From JBHJHK01 sp050330975 (lineage in GTDB: Bacteria > Pseudomonadota > Gammaproteobacteria > Competibacterales > Competibacteraceae): a DNA stretch of 6,885 nucleotides. The position numbers and the translations under genes are program-made. The notes beneath the pieces are model-generated. The model searched no databases, was not told the origin of the DNA, and was given only the letters and a program-made list of their open reading frames with translations. This document shows positions 1-6,279 of this stretch, piece after piece. Positions within the stretch are counted from its first letter, which is position 1. Every line of letters begins with the position of its first letter. The DNA is taken from the NCBI GenBank assembly GCA_050330975.1, contig JBHJHK010000229.1, positions 1 through 6,885 of the forward strand. The letters are read 5' to 3'.

Positions 1-474
1 CAGAACATGCTTGAGCTGGCTAGCGGCGATGACACACCCCGAAGCCGTAAAAAACCCCGAAATCACTGCATGGCTGACAACACCCGCCACGGCCCCCAGA
101 CGCAACACCCCGAGCAGCAGCAAAAACGCCCCCGACAGCAAGGCCAAGGCCAAGGCAGCCCCCACGTACTCGGGGCTGCCGGGGGTGGCCACCTGACTGA
201 GACTTGCCGCGGTCAACAATGACACTACCGCCACGGGCCCCACCGCCAATACCCGGCTAGAGCCAAACAGCCCATAGCCCACTAGGGGCAACACGCTGGC
301 ATACAACCCCACCTCCGGGGGCAACCCCGCCAACAAGGCGTAGGCCATGCTCTGGGGGATGAGCATGATGGTGACAATCACCGCCGCCAGGCCGTCGTTA
401 ATCAGGCTCTGGCGGGAGTAGGTAGCCAGCCACTCAGAGGCGGGCAACCAGCGAATCCAAGGGCTCACAGTCAT
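1..474 (-). CDS. SulP family anion permease, N-terminal part (cut by window edge)
   Basis: This is the first 158 codons of an inner-membrane SulP (SLC26-like) transporter; the reading frame runs open off the left edge. It starts MTVSPWIRW at an ATG at 474. Residues 39-60 carry the SulP signature (IPQSMAYALLAGLPPEVGLY), followed by GSSRVLAVGPVAVVSLL (71-87). Strongly hydrophobic stretches lie near 29-48, 58-90 and 103-135, and SGFFTASG...SQLKHVL closes the visible part, as in family members. The rest of the transmembrane core and any C-terminal STAS domain would be outside the window. It begins 14 bp after the stop of the sulfide:quinone reductase fusion, so it is the third gene of that operon. 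SulP proteins move sulfate, bicarbonate or other anions. From its neighbours I infer sulfite, sulfate or thiosulfate as cargo; the sequence does not fix substrate or direction. No strong Shine-Dalgarno is visible, so translation may be coupled to the upstream gene. Confidence 0.93.
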   Translation of the reverse strand, partial: MTVSPWIRWLPASEWLATYSRQSLINDGLAAVIVTIMLIPQSMAYALLAGLPPEVGLYASVLPLVGYGLFGSSRVLAVGPVAVVSLLTAASLSQVATPGSPEYVGAALALALLSGAFLLLLGVLRLGAVAGVVSHAVISGFFTASGCVIAASQLKHVL

Positions 475-488
475 GGATGATCCGTCGG

Positions 489-2288
489 TTAGGCGGTCTT
501 TTTCAGCGTTTCAGTGGCTTTTTTGGATTCAGGGGTCCCGGTAGCCGTGCCGGGAGGAGTGGTCGCCCCCCAATGGCAGGCGTCGCTGGCCTGGTGGGGA
601 GTGGGATCGTGGGGCAACCGCACAGGCGCGGCCAACCACTCCCGACCCTTGAGCATCAGATCCCAGTAGATCTGGGGCAACATCTTCTCCTTGAGAAACC
701 AGGCACTGCGCCGCGGCACCGTGGAGTCCCAGGGGAACGATGGCATTAGCTTACCGCCGTAGCCAAACTCCGCCAGGATAATTTTGCCCCGCTCCACCGT
801 CAGCGGACAAGAACCATAGCCGTCGTACAAAGACCCCAAGGGGCGACCATCCAACAGCGCCAGGAGGTTCTCCGCCACCACCGGGGCCTGCTTGCGCACC
901 GCCGCGGCGGTTTTGGCGTTGGGAGTAGAACCGGCATCCCCCAGGCCAAAGACGTTGCCGTATTGGGTGTGCTGGAGGGTCTCCGGATTCAGGTCCACCC
1001 AGCCGGCCTCGTTGGCCAAGGGGCTCTGGCGGATAAAGGCCGGGGCCCGCTGGGGGGGTACGGCGTGGAGCAGGTCGAATTCCTGGCGCTGGCGGACCAC
1101 CTGGCCGTCGGCGTCGGTGACGTCAAACCAGGCGGTTTGGGCTGGGCCATCCACCGCCACCAGGTTGCTCTTGAGACGAAGGTCGACGCCATAGCGCTCG
1201 ACGTATTTCATCAGCGGCGGCACGTAGGCCGCGACCCCAAACAGCACCCCGCCGGCATTGTGGAACTCCACCTGGCACTGGTCGAGGATGCCCCGCCGCT
1301 CCCAGGCATTGCAGGACAAGTACATGGCCTTTTGGGGAGCACCGGCGCACTTGATGGGCATGGGAGGCTGGGTGAACAACGCCCGACCACCCTGAAACGC
1401 TTGCACCTGATCCCAGGTGTAGGCCGCCATGTCGAACAGGTAGTTGGAAGTGACGCCGTTTTTCCCCAGGGTCTCCGAGAGGCCGTCGATGGCCCCCCAA
1501 TTGAGCTCGATTCCCGGGCTCACCACCAGGACCCGGTAGATCAAAAACGCCCCGTCCTCCAAGACGATGCGGCTCCTTTGGGGCTCGAAGCGGGCGCAGG
1601 CGGCGGGGATCCACTGGACGCCCTTGGGTATACAACGGGCCATGGCGCGTTCGGTCTGGGCGCGGTCGAAGACGCCACCCCCCACCAAGGTCCAGCCGGG
1701 CTGGTAGTAGTGGATGGTCTTGGGTTCGACGATGGCCACCGACAAGTTCGGCCGGCGGCGGAGCAAGCTGGCGGCGGTGGAAATACCTCCGGCGCCACCG
1801 CCGACGACAACCACGTCAAAGTGGGGATGCTGGCGCTCCAGGGCGCTGGGGGTTTGTTGGCCCCGCTGCCAGCGGGCCTGGAGCTGGGCCTCTAGGGGCA
1901 TGAGGTCGTAGCTCGCCCCCTTGGCGGCGGCGAGAATGGCCGCGGGGCTCAGGCGTTCGGCACTGGCCAACGCCCACAGACTCGTAGAGCGACTACCAGA
2001 GCGACAAAAGGCCACGGCCGGGCCCTTGACTTGCTGCAACAAGGCGTCAAAGGCCGCCACATCGGCGTCGGTGATCTGGCCAGAAACCACCGGCAAATGG
2101 TGGTAGGCCAGGCCGTGGCGTTGGGCCGCCTCTTGCAACGCGGCGTGGGTGGGTTGGTCATCCGCTTCGCCGTCGGGACGGTTGTTGATCACCGTTTGAA
2201 AGCCCCGGGCCGCCAGGGCTCCCATCTCAGTGGGGTTGAGCTGGGGGGCTACGGACAAAAATGGGGTGAGTGCTTTGAGGGTGTCCAA
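489..2288 (-). CDS. DUF442 sulfurtransferase-like domain fused to type II sulfide:quinone reductase
   Basis: A 599-residue bifunctional protein. Residues 1-150 form a DUF442 (TIGR01244-type, rhodanese/phosphatase-like) domain with the loop CRSGSRS at 95-101, whose Cys95 would carry a persulfide. Residues 157-555 are an FAD oxidoreductase of the sulfide:quinone reductase (SQR) type. They show VVVVGGGAGG for FAD at 159-168, Cys314 in PIKCAGAPQK, a second FAD motif GLGDAG at 448-453, and Cys494 in YGSCPLT. The two redox cysteines are 180 residues apart, close to the 178 of human SQOR (Cys201/Cys379), so the reductase looks complete and of the SQOR-like type. The expected reaction is H2S oxidation with electrons to quinone at the membrane; the fused domain could accept the released sulfane sulfur (inference). 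Residues 556-599 are a Thr/Pro/Lys-rich tail of unknown role. The start is TTG at 2288, supported by a strong Shine-Dalgarno. It is the second gene of the operon, after the MBL-fold dioxygenase. Confidence 0.95.
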   Translation of the reverse strand: MDTLKALTPFLSVAPQLNPTEMGALAARGFQTVINNRPDGEADDQPTHAALQEAAQRHGLAYHHLPVVSGQITDADVAAFDALLQQVKGPAVAFCRSGSRSTSLWALASAERLSPAAILAAAKGASYDLMPLEAQLQARWQRGQQTPSALERQHPHFDVVVVGGGAGGISTAASLLRRRPNLSVAIVEPKTIHYYQPGWTLVGGGVFDRAQTERAMARCIPKGVQWIPAACARFEPQRSRIVLEDGAFLIYRVLVVSPGIELNWGAIDGLSETLGKNGVTSNYLFDMAAYTWDQVQAFQGGRALFTQPPMPIKCAGAPQKAMYLSCNAWERRGILDQCQVEFHNAGGVLFGVAAYVPPLMKYVERYGVDLRLKSNLVAVDGPAQTAWFDVTDADGQVVRQRQEFDLLHAVPPQRAPAFIRQSPLANEAGWVDLNPETLQHTQYGNVFGLGDAGSTPNAKTAAAVRKQAPVVAENLLALLDGRPLGSLYDGYGSCPLTVERGKIILAEFGYGGKLMPSFPWDSTVPRRSAWFLKEKMLPQIYWDLMLKGREWLAAPVRLPHDPTPHQASDACHWGATTPPGTATGTPESKKATETLKKTA

Positions 2289-2296
2289 GGATCTCT

Positions 2297-2303
2297 CTCC
2301 TCC
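2297..2303 (-). promoter_or_regulatory. Shine-Dalgarno that fixes a TTG start for the SQR fusion
   Basis: On the minus strand this reads GGAGGAG, eight bases before TTG at 2288. No ATG or GTG in the same frame is equally well placed, and the protein from this TTG begins directly in the DUF442 domain (MDTLKALTPFLSVAPQL). The strong ribosome binding site probably compensates for the weak TTG codon. Confidence 0.8.
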
Positions 2304-2308
2304 GGGAG

Positions 2309-2339
2309 CCGCCCCCTCCCGTCAGTGGTGGGGGGGCGG
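2309..2339 (-). other. GC-rich stem-loop just upstream of the SQR ribosome binding site
   Basis: The arms CCGCCCCC (2309-2316) and GGGGGCGG (2332-2339) pair perfectly over 8 bp around a 15-base loop. The element lies in the 97-base gap between the MBL-fold gene and the SQR fusion, only five bases beyond the Shine-Dalgarno. No U-tract follows on the minus strand, so it is not a classic terminator. It might affect mRNA processing or ribosome access; that role is inferred. Confidence 0.4.
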
Positions 2340-2373
2340 GATGTTTTTGTGGAGTCCAAAGGGCCGACGTGTC

Positions 2374-2391
2374 CTGAGGGGGCGCCCTCAG
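2374..2391 (-). other. Stem-loop across the MBL-fold stop codon
   Basis: CTGAGGG (2374-2380) and CCCTCAG (2385-2391) form a perfect 7-bp stem with a four-base loop, and the TGA stop of the MBL-fold gene (2388-2390) lies within it. The minus-strand sequence that follows has no U-run, so intrinsic termination is unlikely. It may stabilise the upstream mRNA segment or tune expression of the downstream gene. Confidence 0.4.
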
Positions 2392-3251
2392 ATGGCGTCG
2401 AGGGGAATCTTCAGGTAGCGGGTACCATTTTCCTCTGCCGGGGGCAGCTGTCCGGCGCGCATGTTGACCTGGACCGAGGGCAAGATCAGCTTGGGCATCC
2501 CCAGTTTGGCGTCCCGGGCGGTGCGCATGGCGACGAATTCGTCTTCGGTGCGTCCCTGGCCCACGTGGACATTGTGGGCCTTCTCCTCGCCGACGGTGGT
2601 CTCCCAGCGGTACTCGTCGCGGCCCGGGGCCTTGTAGTCGTGGCACATGAACAGCCGGGTGGCGTCGGGGAGGGCAAAAATCTTCTGGATGGAGTGGTAG
2701 AGCTGGCGGGCATCGCCGCCGGGGAAATCGCAGCGGGCGGTGCCGAAGTCGGGCATAAACAGGGTGTCGCCGACAAAAGCGGCATCGCCGATGACGAAGG
2801 TCATACAGGCCGGGGTGTGACCCGGGGTGTGGATGGTGCGACCCTCGAGTTCCCCCAGGGCGAAGGTATCGCCGTCTTTGAACAAACGATCGAACTGGGA
2901 ACCGTCCCGCTGGAACTCGGTGCCGGCGTTGAACACTTTGCCAAAGGTATTCTGCACGGTGATGATTTCGCTGCCGATACCGATCAACCCCCCCAGTTGC
3001 TCCTTGAGGTAGGGGGCTGCCGACAGGTGGTCGGCGTGGACGTGGGTCTCCAAAATCCACTGTACCGTGAGATTTTGCGCCTTGACCTGCTCGATGATCT
3101 GGTTGGCGGAGCGCTTGTCGGTGTGGCCGCTGTTGGGCTCGTAGTCGAGGACCGAATCGACGATGGCGCACTGGCGGGTGGCGGGATCGGCGACGATGTA
3201 GGAAACCGTGTTGGTGGCCTCGTCGAAGAACGATTGAACCGTGGGTGTCAT
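2388..3251 (-). CDS. MBL-fold persulfide dioxygenase-like protein (ETHE1/Blh type)
   Basis: A 287-residue metallo-beta-lactamase-fold protein. The metal motif THVHADH (69-75) is followed by His145 in TPGHTPAC, Asp162 in GDTLF and His204 in MCHDY. The block GTARCDFPGGDA (170-181) is typical of persulfide-dioxygenase-like members, and these positions match the mononuclear-iron ligands His79, His135 and Asp154 of human ETHE1. The likely reaction is oxidation of glutathione persulfide or another persulfide to sulfite in the cytoplasm; related Blh/CstB-type proteins occur beside SQR genes. It is first in the operon, 99 bp before the SQR fusion. I chose ATG 3251 (MTPTVQSFFDEATNTVSY) because GGAG lies nine bases upstream and family members start about here. 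ATG 3266, five codons longer, is a real alternative. ATG 3296 falls inside the predicted -10 box and is unlikely. Persulfide activity itself is inferred. Confidence 0.92.
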   Translation of the reverse strand: MTPTVQSFFDEATNTVSYIVADPATRQCAIVDSVLDYEPNSGHTDKRSANQIIEQVKAQNLTVQWILETHVHADHLSAAPYLKEQLGGLIGIGSEIITVQNTFGKVFNAGTEFQRDGSQFDRLFKDGDTFALGELEGRTIHTPGHTPACMTFVIGDAAFVGDTLFMPDFGTARCDFPGGDARQLYHSIQKIFALPDATRLFMCHDYKAPGRDEYRWETTVGEEKAHNVHVGQGRTEDEFVAMRTARDAKLGMPKLILPSVQVNMRAGQLPPAEENGTRYLKIPLDAI

Positions 3252-3276
3252 GGTGGTGGACTCCATGGTGGTGGAC
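3249..3276 (-). repeat. Tandem duplication of the start-codon region of the MBL-fold gene
   Basis: The 13 bases GTCCACCACCATG occur twice on the minus strand (3264-3276 and 3249-3261), separated by two bases, giving a 15-base period. Each copy ends in an ATG in the same frame. One copy is preceded by AGG, the other by GGAG, each about nine bases from its ATG. If translated from further upstream, the repeat would encode STTMESTTM. It leaves two plausible starts five codons apart. Confidence 0.75.
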
Positions 3277-3294
3277 CTAACTTTATAGTCATTC

Positions 3295-3323
3295 ATTCTA
3301 ATAAAACAATTTGGCATTAACAA
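3295..3323 (-). promoter_or_regulatory. Sigma-70-type promoter of the sulfide-oxidation operon
   Basis: On the minus strand there is a -35 TTGTTA (3318-3323), exactly 17 bases, then a -10 TAGAAT (3295-3300). This is 4/6 and 5/6 to consensus at ideal spacing, in an AT-rich island within GC-rich DNA. The predicted start of transcription, near 3288, gives a leader of about 22 bases to ATG 3266 or 37 bases to ATG 3251. The -35 box is preceded by direct repeats, suggesting regulation. Confidence 0.65.
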
Positions 3324-3331
3324 ATAACAAA

Positions 3332-3377
3332 AAGCTATATAACGACGACGTAAGCTATGAACGACGTAAGCTATGAA
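3332..3377 (-). repeat. Perfect 16-bp tandem repeat upstream of the operon promoter, with a degenerate third copy
   Basis: Read on the plus strand, CGACGTAAGCTATGAA occurs twice in direct succession (3346-3361 and 3362-3377) without a mismatch. The core AAGCTAT also appears a third time at 3332-3338, so cores start at 3332, 3352 and 3368, spaced 20 and 16 bases. The block sits roughly 45 to 90 bases upstream of the predicted transcription start, a usual place for activator sites. I do not recognise the motif as a known sulfide-regulator operator such as the BigR/SqrR or CstR type. A chance local duplication is possible. Confidence 0.7.
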
Positions 3378-3402
3378 TAAAGTAGCACCTCGGCCGATGG
3401 CG

Positions 3403-3467
3403 GTGATCTAGTGCCATTGCCACGGCGTAGCCCCCGGCTGGCCCGGGGGACATGGCCCTCAGATCAC
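3403..3467 (-). terminator. Possible 3' stem-loop downstream of hemN
   Basis: On the minus strand, CCCCCGG and CCGGGGG pair over 7 bp with a five-base loop (3431-3449), just after the hemN stop. An outer inverted repeat, GTGATCT (3403-3409) with AGATCAC (3461-3467), flanks it and overlaps the stop codon. There is no U-tract directly after the inner hairpin, so it may mark the mRNA 3' end by a factor-dependent or processing route rather than act as a classic intrinsic terminator. Confidence 0.4.
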
Positions 3468-4871
3468 ACTGGAAAAGCGTTTGCTGGTGGCGACGGCCGG
3501 GGTCAAGTAGCCGTCGAAGGCCATGGCGATGTTTCGCACCAATAGTCGTCCGGGGGGCTCGACGGTCAAGGTGCCATCGGGGGCAAAACTCACCAGACCA
3601 TCGGCGGTCATGGCCTCCAAGGTCGGCATAGCCCCTTGAAAATAGGCCCAAAAATCGATGTCGTACTCGGCCTCCAAGGCCGCCGGGTCCAGGCGGAAGT
3701 GGCACAACAGCTGTTCGATCACCGCCCGGCGCAGCAGGTCGTCTGGGCCGAGGGCGATGCCCCGCATCACCGGCAATTTCCCTTGGTCGACCAGCCGCTG
3801 GTAGTCTGCCACGTCCCGCCAGTTTTGGCTGTAGGTATCCCCCACCTTGCCGATGGCACTGGCACCCACCGCCACCAAGTCGCAGTCGCGGTGGGTGGAG
3901 TAGCCTTGAAAATTGCGATGCAATTGCCCCTTGGCCTGGGCCTTGGCCAATTCATCGCCGGGCTTGGCGAAGTGATCCATGCCGATGTGGATGTAGCCAT
4001 TGGCCGTGAGGCGCTCGATGACCAGGCGCAATAGCTCCAGCTTGACGGCCGGGGTGGGTAGGGTCGCGGGGTCGATTTGCCGCTGGATTTTGAACATCCC
4101 CGGCAAGTGGGCGTAGTTGAAAACCGACAGGCGATCGGGTTCCAGGCTCAACACCCCATCCAAGGTGGCGGCAAAGCGAGAGACGCTTTGGTGGGGCAAG
4201 CCGTAGATGAGGTCGACGCTCACCGAGTGAAACCCCGTCGCCTTGGCGGCTTCGATGCAGGCCGCCGTCTCTGCAAAAGACTGGATGCGGTTCACCGCCT
4301 TCTGAACTGCGGGGTCGAAATCCTGGATGCCGACGCTGAGGCGATTAAACCCCAACGACCGCAACAGCGCGACGGTGTCGGGACCCGCCGCCCGGGGGTC
4401 CACTTCGATGCCATACTCGCCGCTGTCGTCGTGGCGCAAGGCGAAGTACTCCCCCAAACAGGCCATGAGGGCGGTCATCTCCCCGGGGCTTATAAAGGTG
4501 GGGGTACCGCCGCCCCAATGGAGCTGATTCACGGGACGTCGACTGTCAAACAGCGCCCCCTGGGCCTCGATCTCCCGGTGGAGGTCCGCGAGGTAGGCGC
4601 TGGCGCGGGCGCGGTTTTTGGTGATCACCCGGTTGCAGGCGCAGTAGTAGCACACCGTGTCGCAAAAGCGAAGGTGGACATAGAGGGACAACGCGCGGGG
4701 TTGCCCCGTGGCCTGGTCGAGGGCGTTGCTGGCCTCGGCGGCCCGGCGGTAGGCGCCGGCGTCAAAGCCCGGATGGAAGTGGTTGGCGGTGGGGTAGGAG
4801 GTGTAACGGGGGCCGTTGACGGCGTATTTGTCCATCGAAGGGGGATCGATGAGGGGCGTGGTTAAAATCAT
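3459..4871 (-). CDS. hemN: Oxygen-independent coproporphyrinogen III oxidase (radical SAM)
   Basis: A 470-residue cytoplasmic radical SAM enzyme that decarboxylates coproporphyrinogen III to protoporphyrinogen IX without oxygen, for haem synthesis. GPRYTSYPTA (20-29) is the HemN N-terminal motif. The cluster motif C70-x3-C74-x2-C77-x-C79 includes the fourth cysteine characteristic of true HemN. HWGGGTPTF (118-126) and LSVGIQDF (178-185) are SAM-binding and core motifs. HRNFQGYST (318-326) and the tail VRNIAMAFDGYL...RFSSVI match HemN rather than the shorter HemW, and length is near the usual 450-460. The family's usual IPFC before the cluster reads LRFC here. I chose ATG 4871; the frame is open to ATG 5027, but those extra residues are not family-like. 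ATG 4835 (MDKYAVNGPRY) is an alternative. No Shine-Dalgarno precedes either. It lies between the amidohydrolase and the sulfide operon, on the same strand; an anaerobic-type enzyme suits a low-oxygen, sulfidic habitat (inference). Confidence 0.93.
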   Translation of the reverse strand: MILTTPLIDPPSMDKYAVNGPRYTSYPTANHFHPGFDAGAYRRAAEASNALDQATGQPRALSLYVHLRFCDTVCYYCACNRVITKNRARASAYLADLHREIEAQGALFDSRRPVNQLHWGGGTPTFISPGEMTALMACLGEYFALRHDDSGEYGIEVDPRAAGPDTVALLRSLGFNRLSVGIQDFDPAVQKAVNRIQSFAETAACIEAAKATGFHSVSVDLIYGLPHQSVSRFAATLDGVLSLEPDRLSVFNYAHLPGMFKIQRQIDPATLPTPAVKLELLRLVIERLTANGYIHIGMDHFAKPGDELAKAQAKGQLHRNFQGYSTHRDCDLVAVGASAIGKVGDTYSQNWRDVADYQRLVDQGKLPVMRGIALGPDDLLRRAVIEQLLCHFRLDPAALEAEYDIDFWAYFQGAMPTLEAMTADGLVSFAPDGTLTVEPPGRLLVRNIAMAFDGYLTPAVATSKRFSSVI

Positions 4872-4874
4872 GGC

Positions 4875-4894
4875 GAAGTGTTCAGAAGTGTTCA
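4875..4894 (-). repeat. 10-bp tandem repeat directly before the hemN start
   Basis: TGAACACTTC occurs twice back to back on the minus strand, ending three bases before ATG 4871, where a ribosome binding site would normally lie. It contains no Shine-Dalgarno. It could be a regulatory site or an unconventional initiation region, or it may mean the real start is elsewhere. Confidence 0.6.
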
Positions 4895-4937
4895 CAAGGG
4901 GCGCTGGACAATGAAATGAGACGACTGGGGGAATACG

Positions 4938-4968
4938 GTTGGGCCATGAAAGCCCATGGATGCCCAAC
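4938..4968 (-). other. Imperfect stem-loop in the gap before hemN
   Basis: GTTGGG (4938-4943) pairs with CCCAAC (4963-4968), and inside it CCATG (4944-4948) pairs with CATGG (4955-4959). This gives an 11-bp stem with one three-base bulge and a six-base loop. It lies in the 160-bp gap (4872-5031) between the amidohydrolase and hemN. No U-run follows on the minus strand. It could be a weak end point for the amidohydrolase mRNA or part of a hemN leader. I found no convincing -10/-35 pair or FNR box in this gap. Confidence 0.4.
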
Positions 4969-5031
4969 GTGCCATGACGGGGGTCAAAACTCCGCCATCT
5001 CTCCGGGATTTCGCCCCCGGGATCCAAGGGC

Positions 5032-6279
5032 TCAACCCCCTGGAGGCGCCGAGGGGAGGCGATTTTTGTAGAACCGCCCCTCCTTCACCACCGCTAGGAG
5101 ATTGTGCTGGGGCTGGGTGAGGACGGTGATATCCGTCAACGGATCCCCCTCCACCACCAACAAATCCGCCCGGGCCCCTTCGCAGATGACGCCAAATTCC
5201 CCCGGGCGCATCAACGCCTCGGCGGCGGTGCACGTGGCGGCGCGGATGAGGTCCGGGGCGGGAATGACGCCTTTGCGCAAGTTGAACTCGTCGAGCTGGC
5301 GGCGGTGCATCTCCCCCAGCAGATCCGAGCCGTAGACCATGGGTACTCGGTGATCAAAAGCCAGCTTGAGGGCCGCCGTGCCGGCTTCGAGCACGGCGTC
5401 CAACTTTTGGATGAGGTCCGGGGCCAAGCCCCCGGCCACGCCCTCCTCTGCCAGGGCGTGGTAGGTGGCCAAGGTGGGCACCAGATAGGCGCCGTGGTGG
5501 TTCATCAACCGACAGCTCTCCTCGTCTAGGAGGTTGCCGTGTTCGATGGTGCGCACCCCAAGCCGCACCGCCCGATTGATGGCCCGGGCGGTGTAGGCGT
5601 GGGCCATGACGTAGCGGTGGGCCGCCGTGGCCTCTTCCACCACAGCGCGGATCTCCTCGTCGGCAAACTGGGTGCTGTCGATGCGATCGGTGGGGGACGC
5701 CACGCCGCCCGAGGCCATGATTTTGATCTGGTGGGCACCCTTGCGCAGTTGGTCCCGGGCGGCCCGCCGCACCTCGGGCACCCCGTCGCACACCACCCCA
5801 AGACCGGCACAGGGAAAACCAAAATTCAAACTGTTTTCTCCGGGACTGCGCATGTCGCCGTGGCCCCCGGTTTGGGATAGGGCCCGGCCACAGAACAAAA
5901 TCCGCGGCCCGGGAAGCAAGTCTTCCTCCACGGCTTGCGCTAGGCCATGGTCACAGCCCCCGGCATCCCGCACTGTAGTAAATCCCCGCAGCAACATACC
6001 CCGAAGGATGTCCGAGGCCTTGGCGGCGACATAAAACGGCGAACTGCGCTCGAGGCGGGCAAAGTCGGCGGTGATGGCGATGACGTGGACGTGGGCGTCG
6101 CACAACCCCGGCATCAGCACCCGACCCTGGAGGTCGACGCTGCGGGCCCCAGAGGCGCTCAAGGACGCTTCGCTCACCTCGACGATGCGCCCGGCGCGCA
6201 CCAGCACCTGGGTATTGGGGCACAGCACCCCTCTTTCTGTGTCCAGTACCTGGGCGTTTTGAAACAGGATATCGCTCAC
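5032..6279 (-). CDS. Metal-dependent amidohydrolase (imidazolonepropionase/prolidase-like)
   Basis: A 415-residue amidohydrolase-superfamily enzyme with every metal-site residue in place. His63 and His65 are in GLCDAHVHV, and Lys186 in IKIMASGG is the expected carboxylated bridging lysine. His227 in MAHAY, His247 in TIEHGN and Asp319 in YGSDLLG complete the binuclear site. GGHGDMR (138-144) and the SPTDRIDSTQF block (195-205) resemble the Sgx9260/Cc2672-type carboxypeptidase/prolidase branch, so the substrate may be an N-acyl amino acid, dipeptide or similar small amide; it cannot be named from sequence. No signal peptide is seen. The start is GTG at 6279, because GGGAG lies six bases upstream and the family's N-terminus begins here (SDILFQNAQVLDT). 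The frame stays open to ATG 6426, but the extra 49 residues do not look like the family. The GTG overlaps the stop of a possible small upstream gene by four bases (GTGA), suggesting coupled translation. Confidence 0.92.
   Translation of the reverse strand: MSDILFQNAQVLDTERGVLCPNTQVLVRAGRIVEVSEASLSASGARSVDLQGRVLMPGLCDAHVHVIAITADFARLERSSPFYVAAKASDILRGMLLRGFTTVRDAGGCDHGLAQAVEEDLLPGPRILFCGRALSQTGGHGDMRSPGENSLNFGFPCAGLGVVCDGVPEVRRAARDQLRKGAHQIKIMASGGVASPTDRIDSTQFADEEIRAVVEEATAAHRYVMAHAYTARAINRAVRLGVRTIEHGNLLDEESCRLMNHHGAYLVPTLATYHALAEEGVAGGLAPDLIQKLDAVLEAGTAALKLAFDHRVPMVYGSDLLGEMHRRQLDEFNLRKGVIPAPDLIRAATCTAAEALMRPGEFGVICEGARADLLVVEGDPLTDITVLTQPQHNLLAVVKEGRFYKNRLPSAPPGG

Noticed and set aside
963..1895. 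Plus-strand open frame of 310 codons
   Set aside because: Fully antisense to the SQR fusion, whose motifs and redox cysteines are intact; composition fits a complement frame of GC-rich coding DNA.
2309..2347. Rightward intrinsic terminator (GC hairpin followed by GATGTTTTT)
   Set aside because: No plus-strand gene lies to the left for it to terminate, and the T-run is separated from the stem by several bases.
2227..3171. Minus-strand frame of 314 codons overlapping the MBL-fold gene in another phase
   Set aside because: Arg/Pro/His-rich alternate phase of a gene with complete metal-binding motifs; no family resemblance.
2031..3320. Long plus-strand open frame of 429 codons
   Set aside because: It lies antisense to the dioxygenase and the start of the SQR fusion, is Gly/Val-rich as expected for a GC-driven shadow frame, and shows no recognisable domain or good start signal.
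3332..3377. CRISPR array or plasmid origin iterons
   Set aside because: Only two perfect adjacent units and one partial core with no spacers, no cas or replication genes; position upstream of a promoter fits a regulatory site better.
4077..4865. Plus-strand frame of 262 codons opposite hemN
   Set aside because: Shadow of the well-supported HemN coding sequence; Gly/Val-rich with no motif.
4872..5027. N-terminal extension of HemN from ATG 5027
   Set aside because: The extra 52 residues do not resemble HemN N-termini and the segment contains a hairpin and a tandem repeat more typical of a leader; the family-like sequence begins near 4871.
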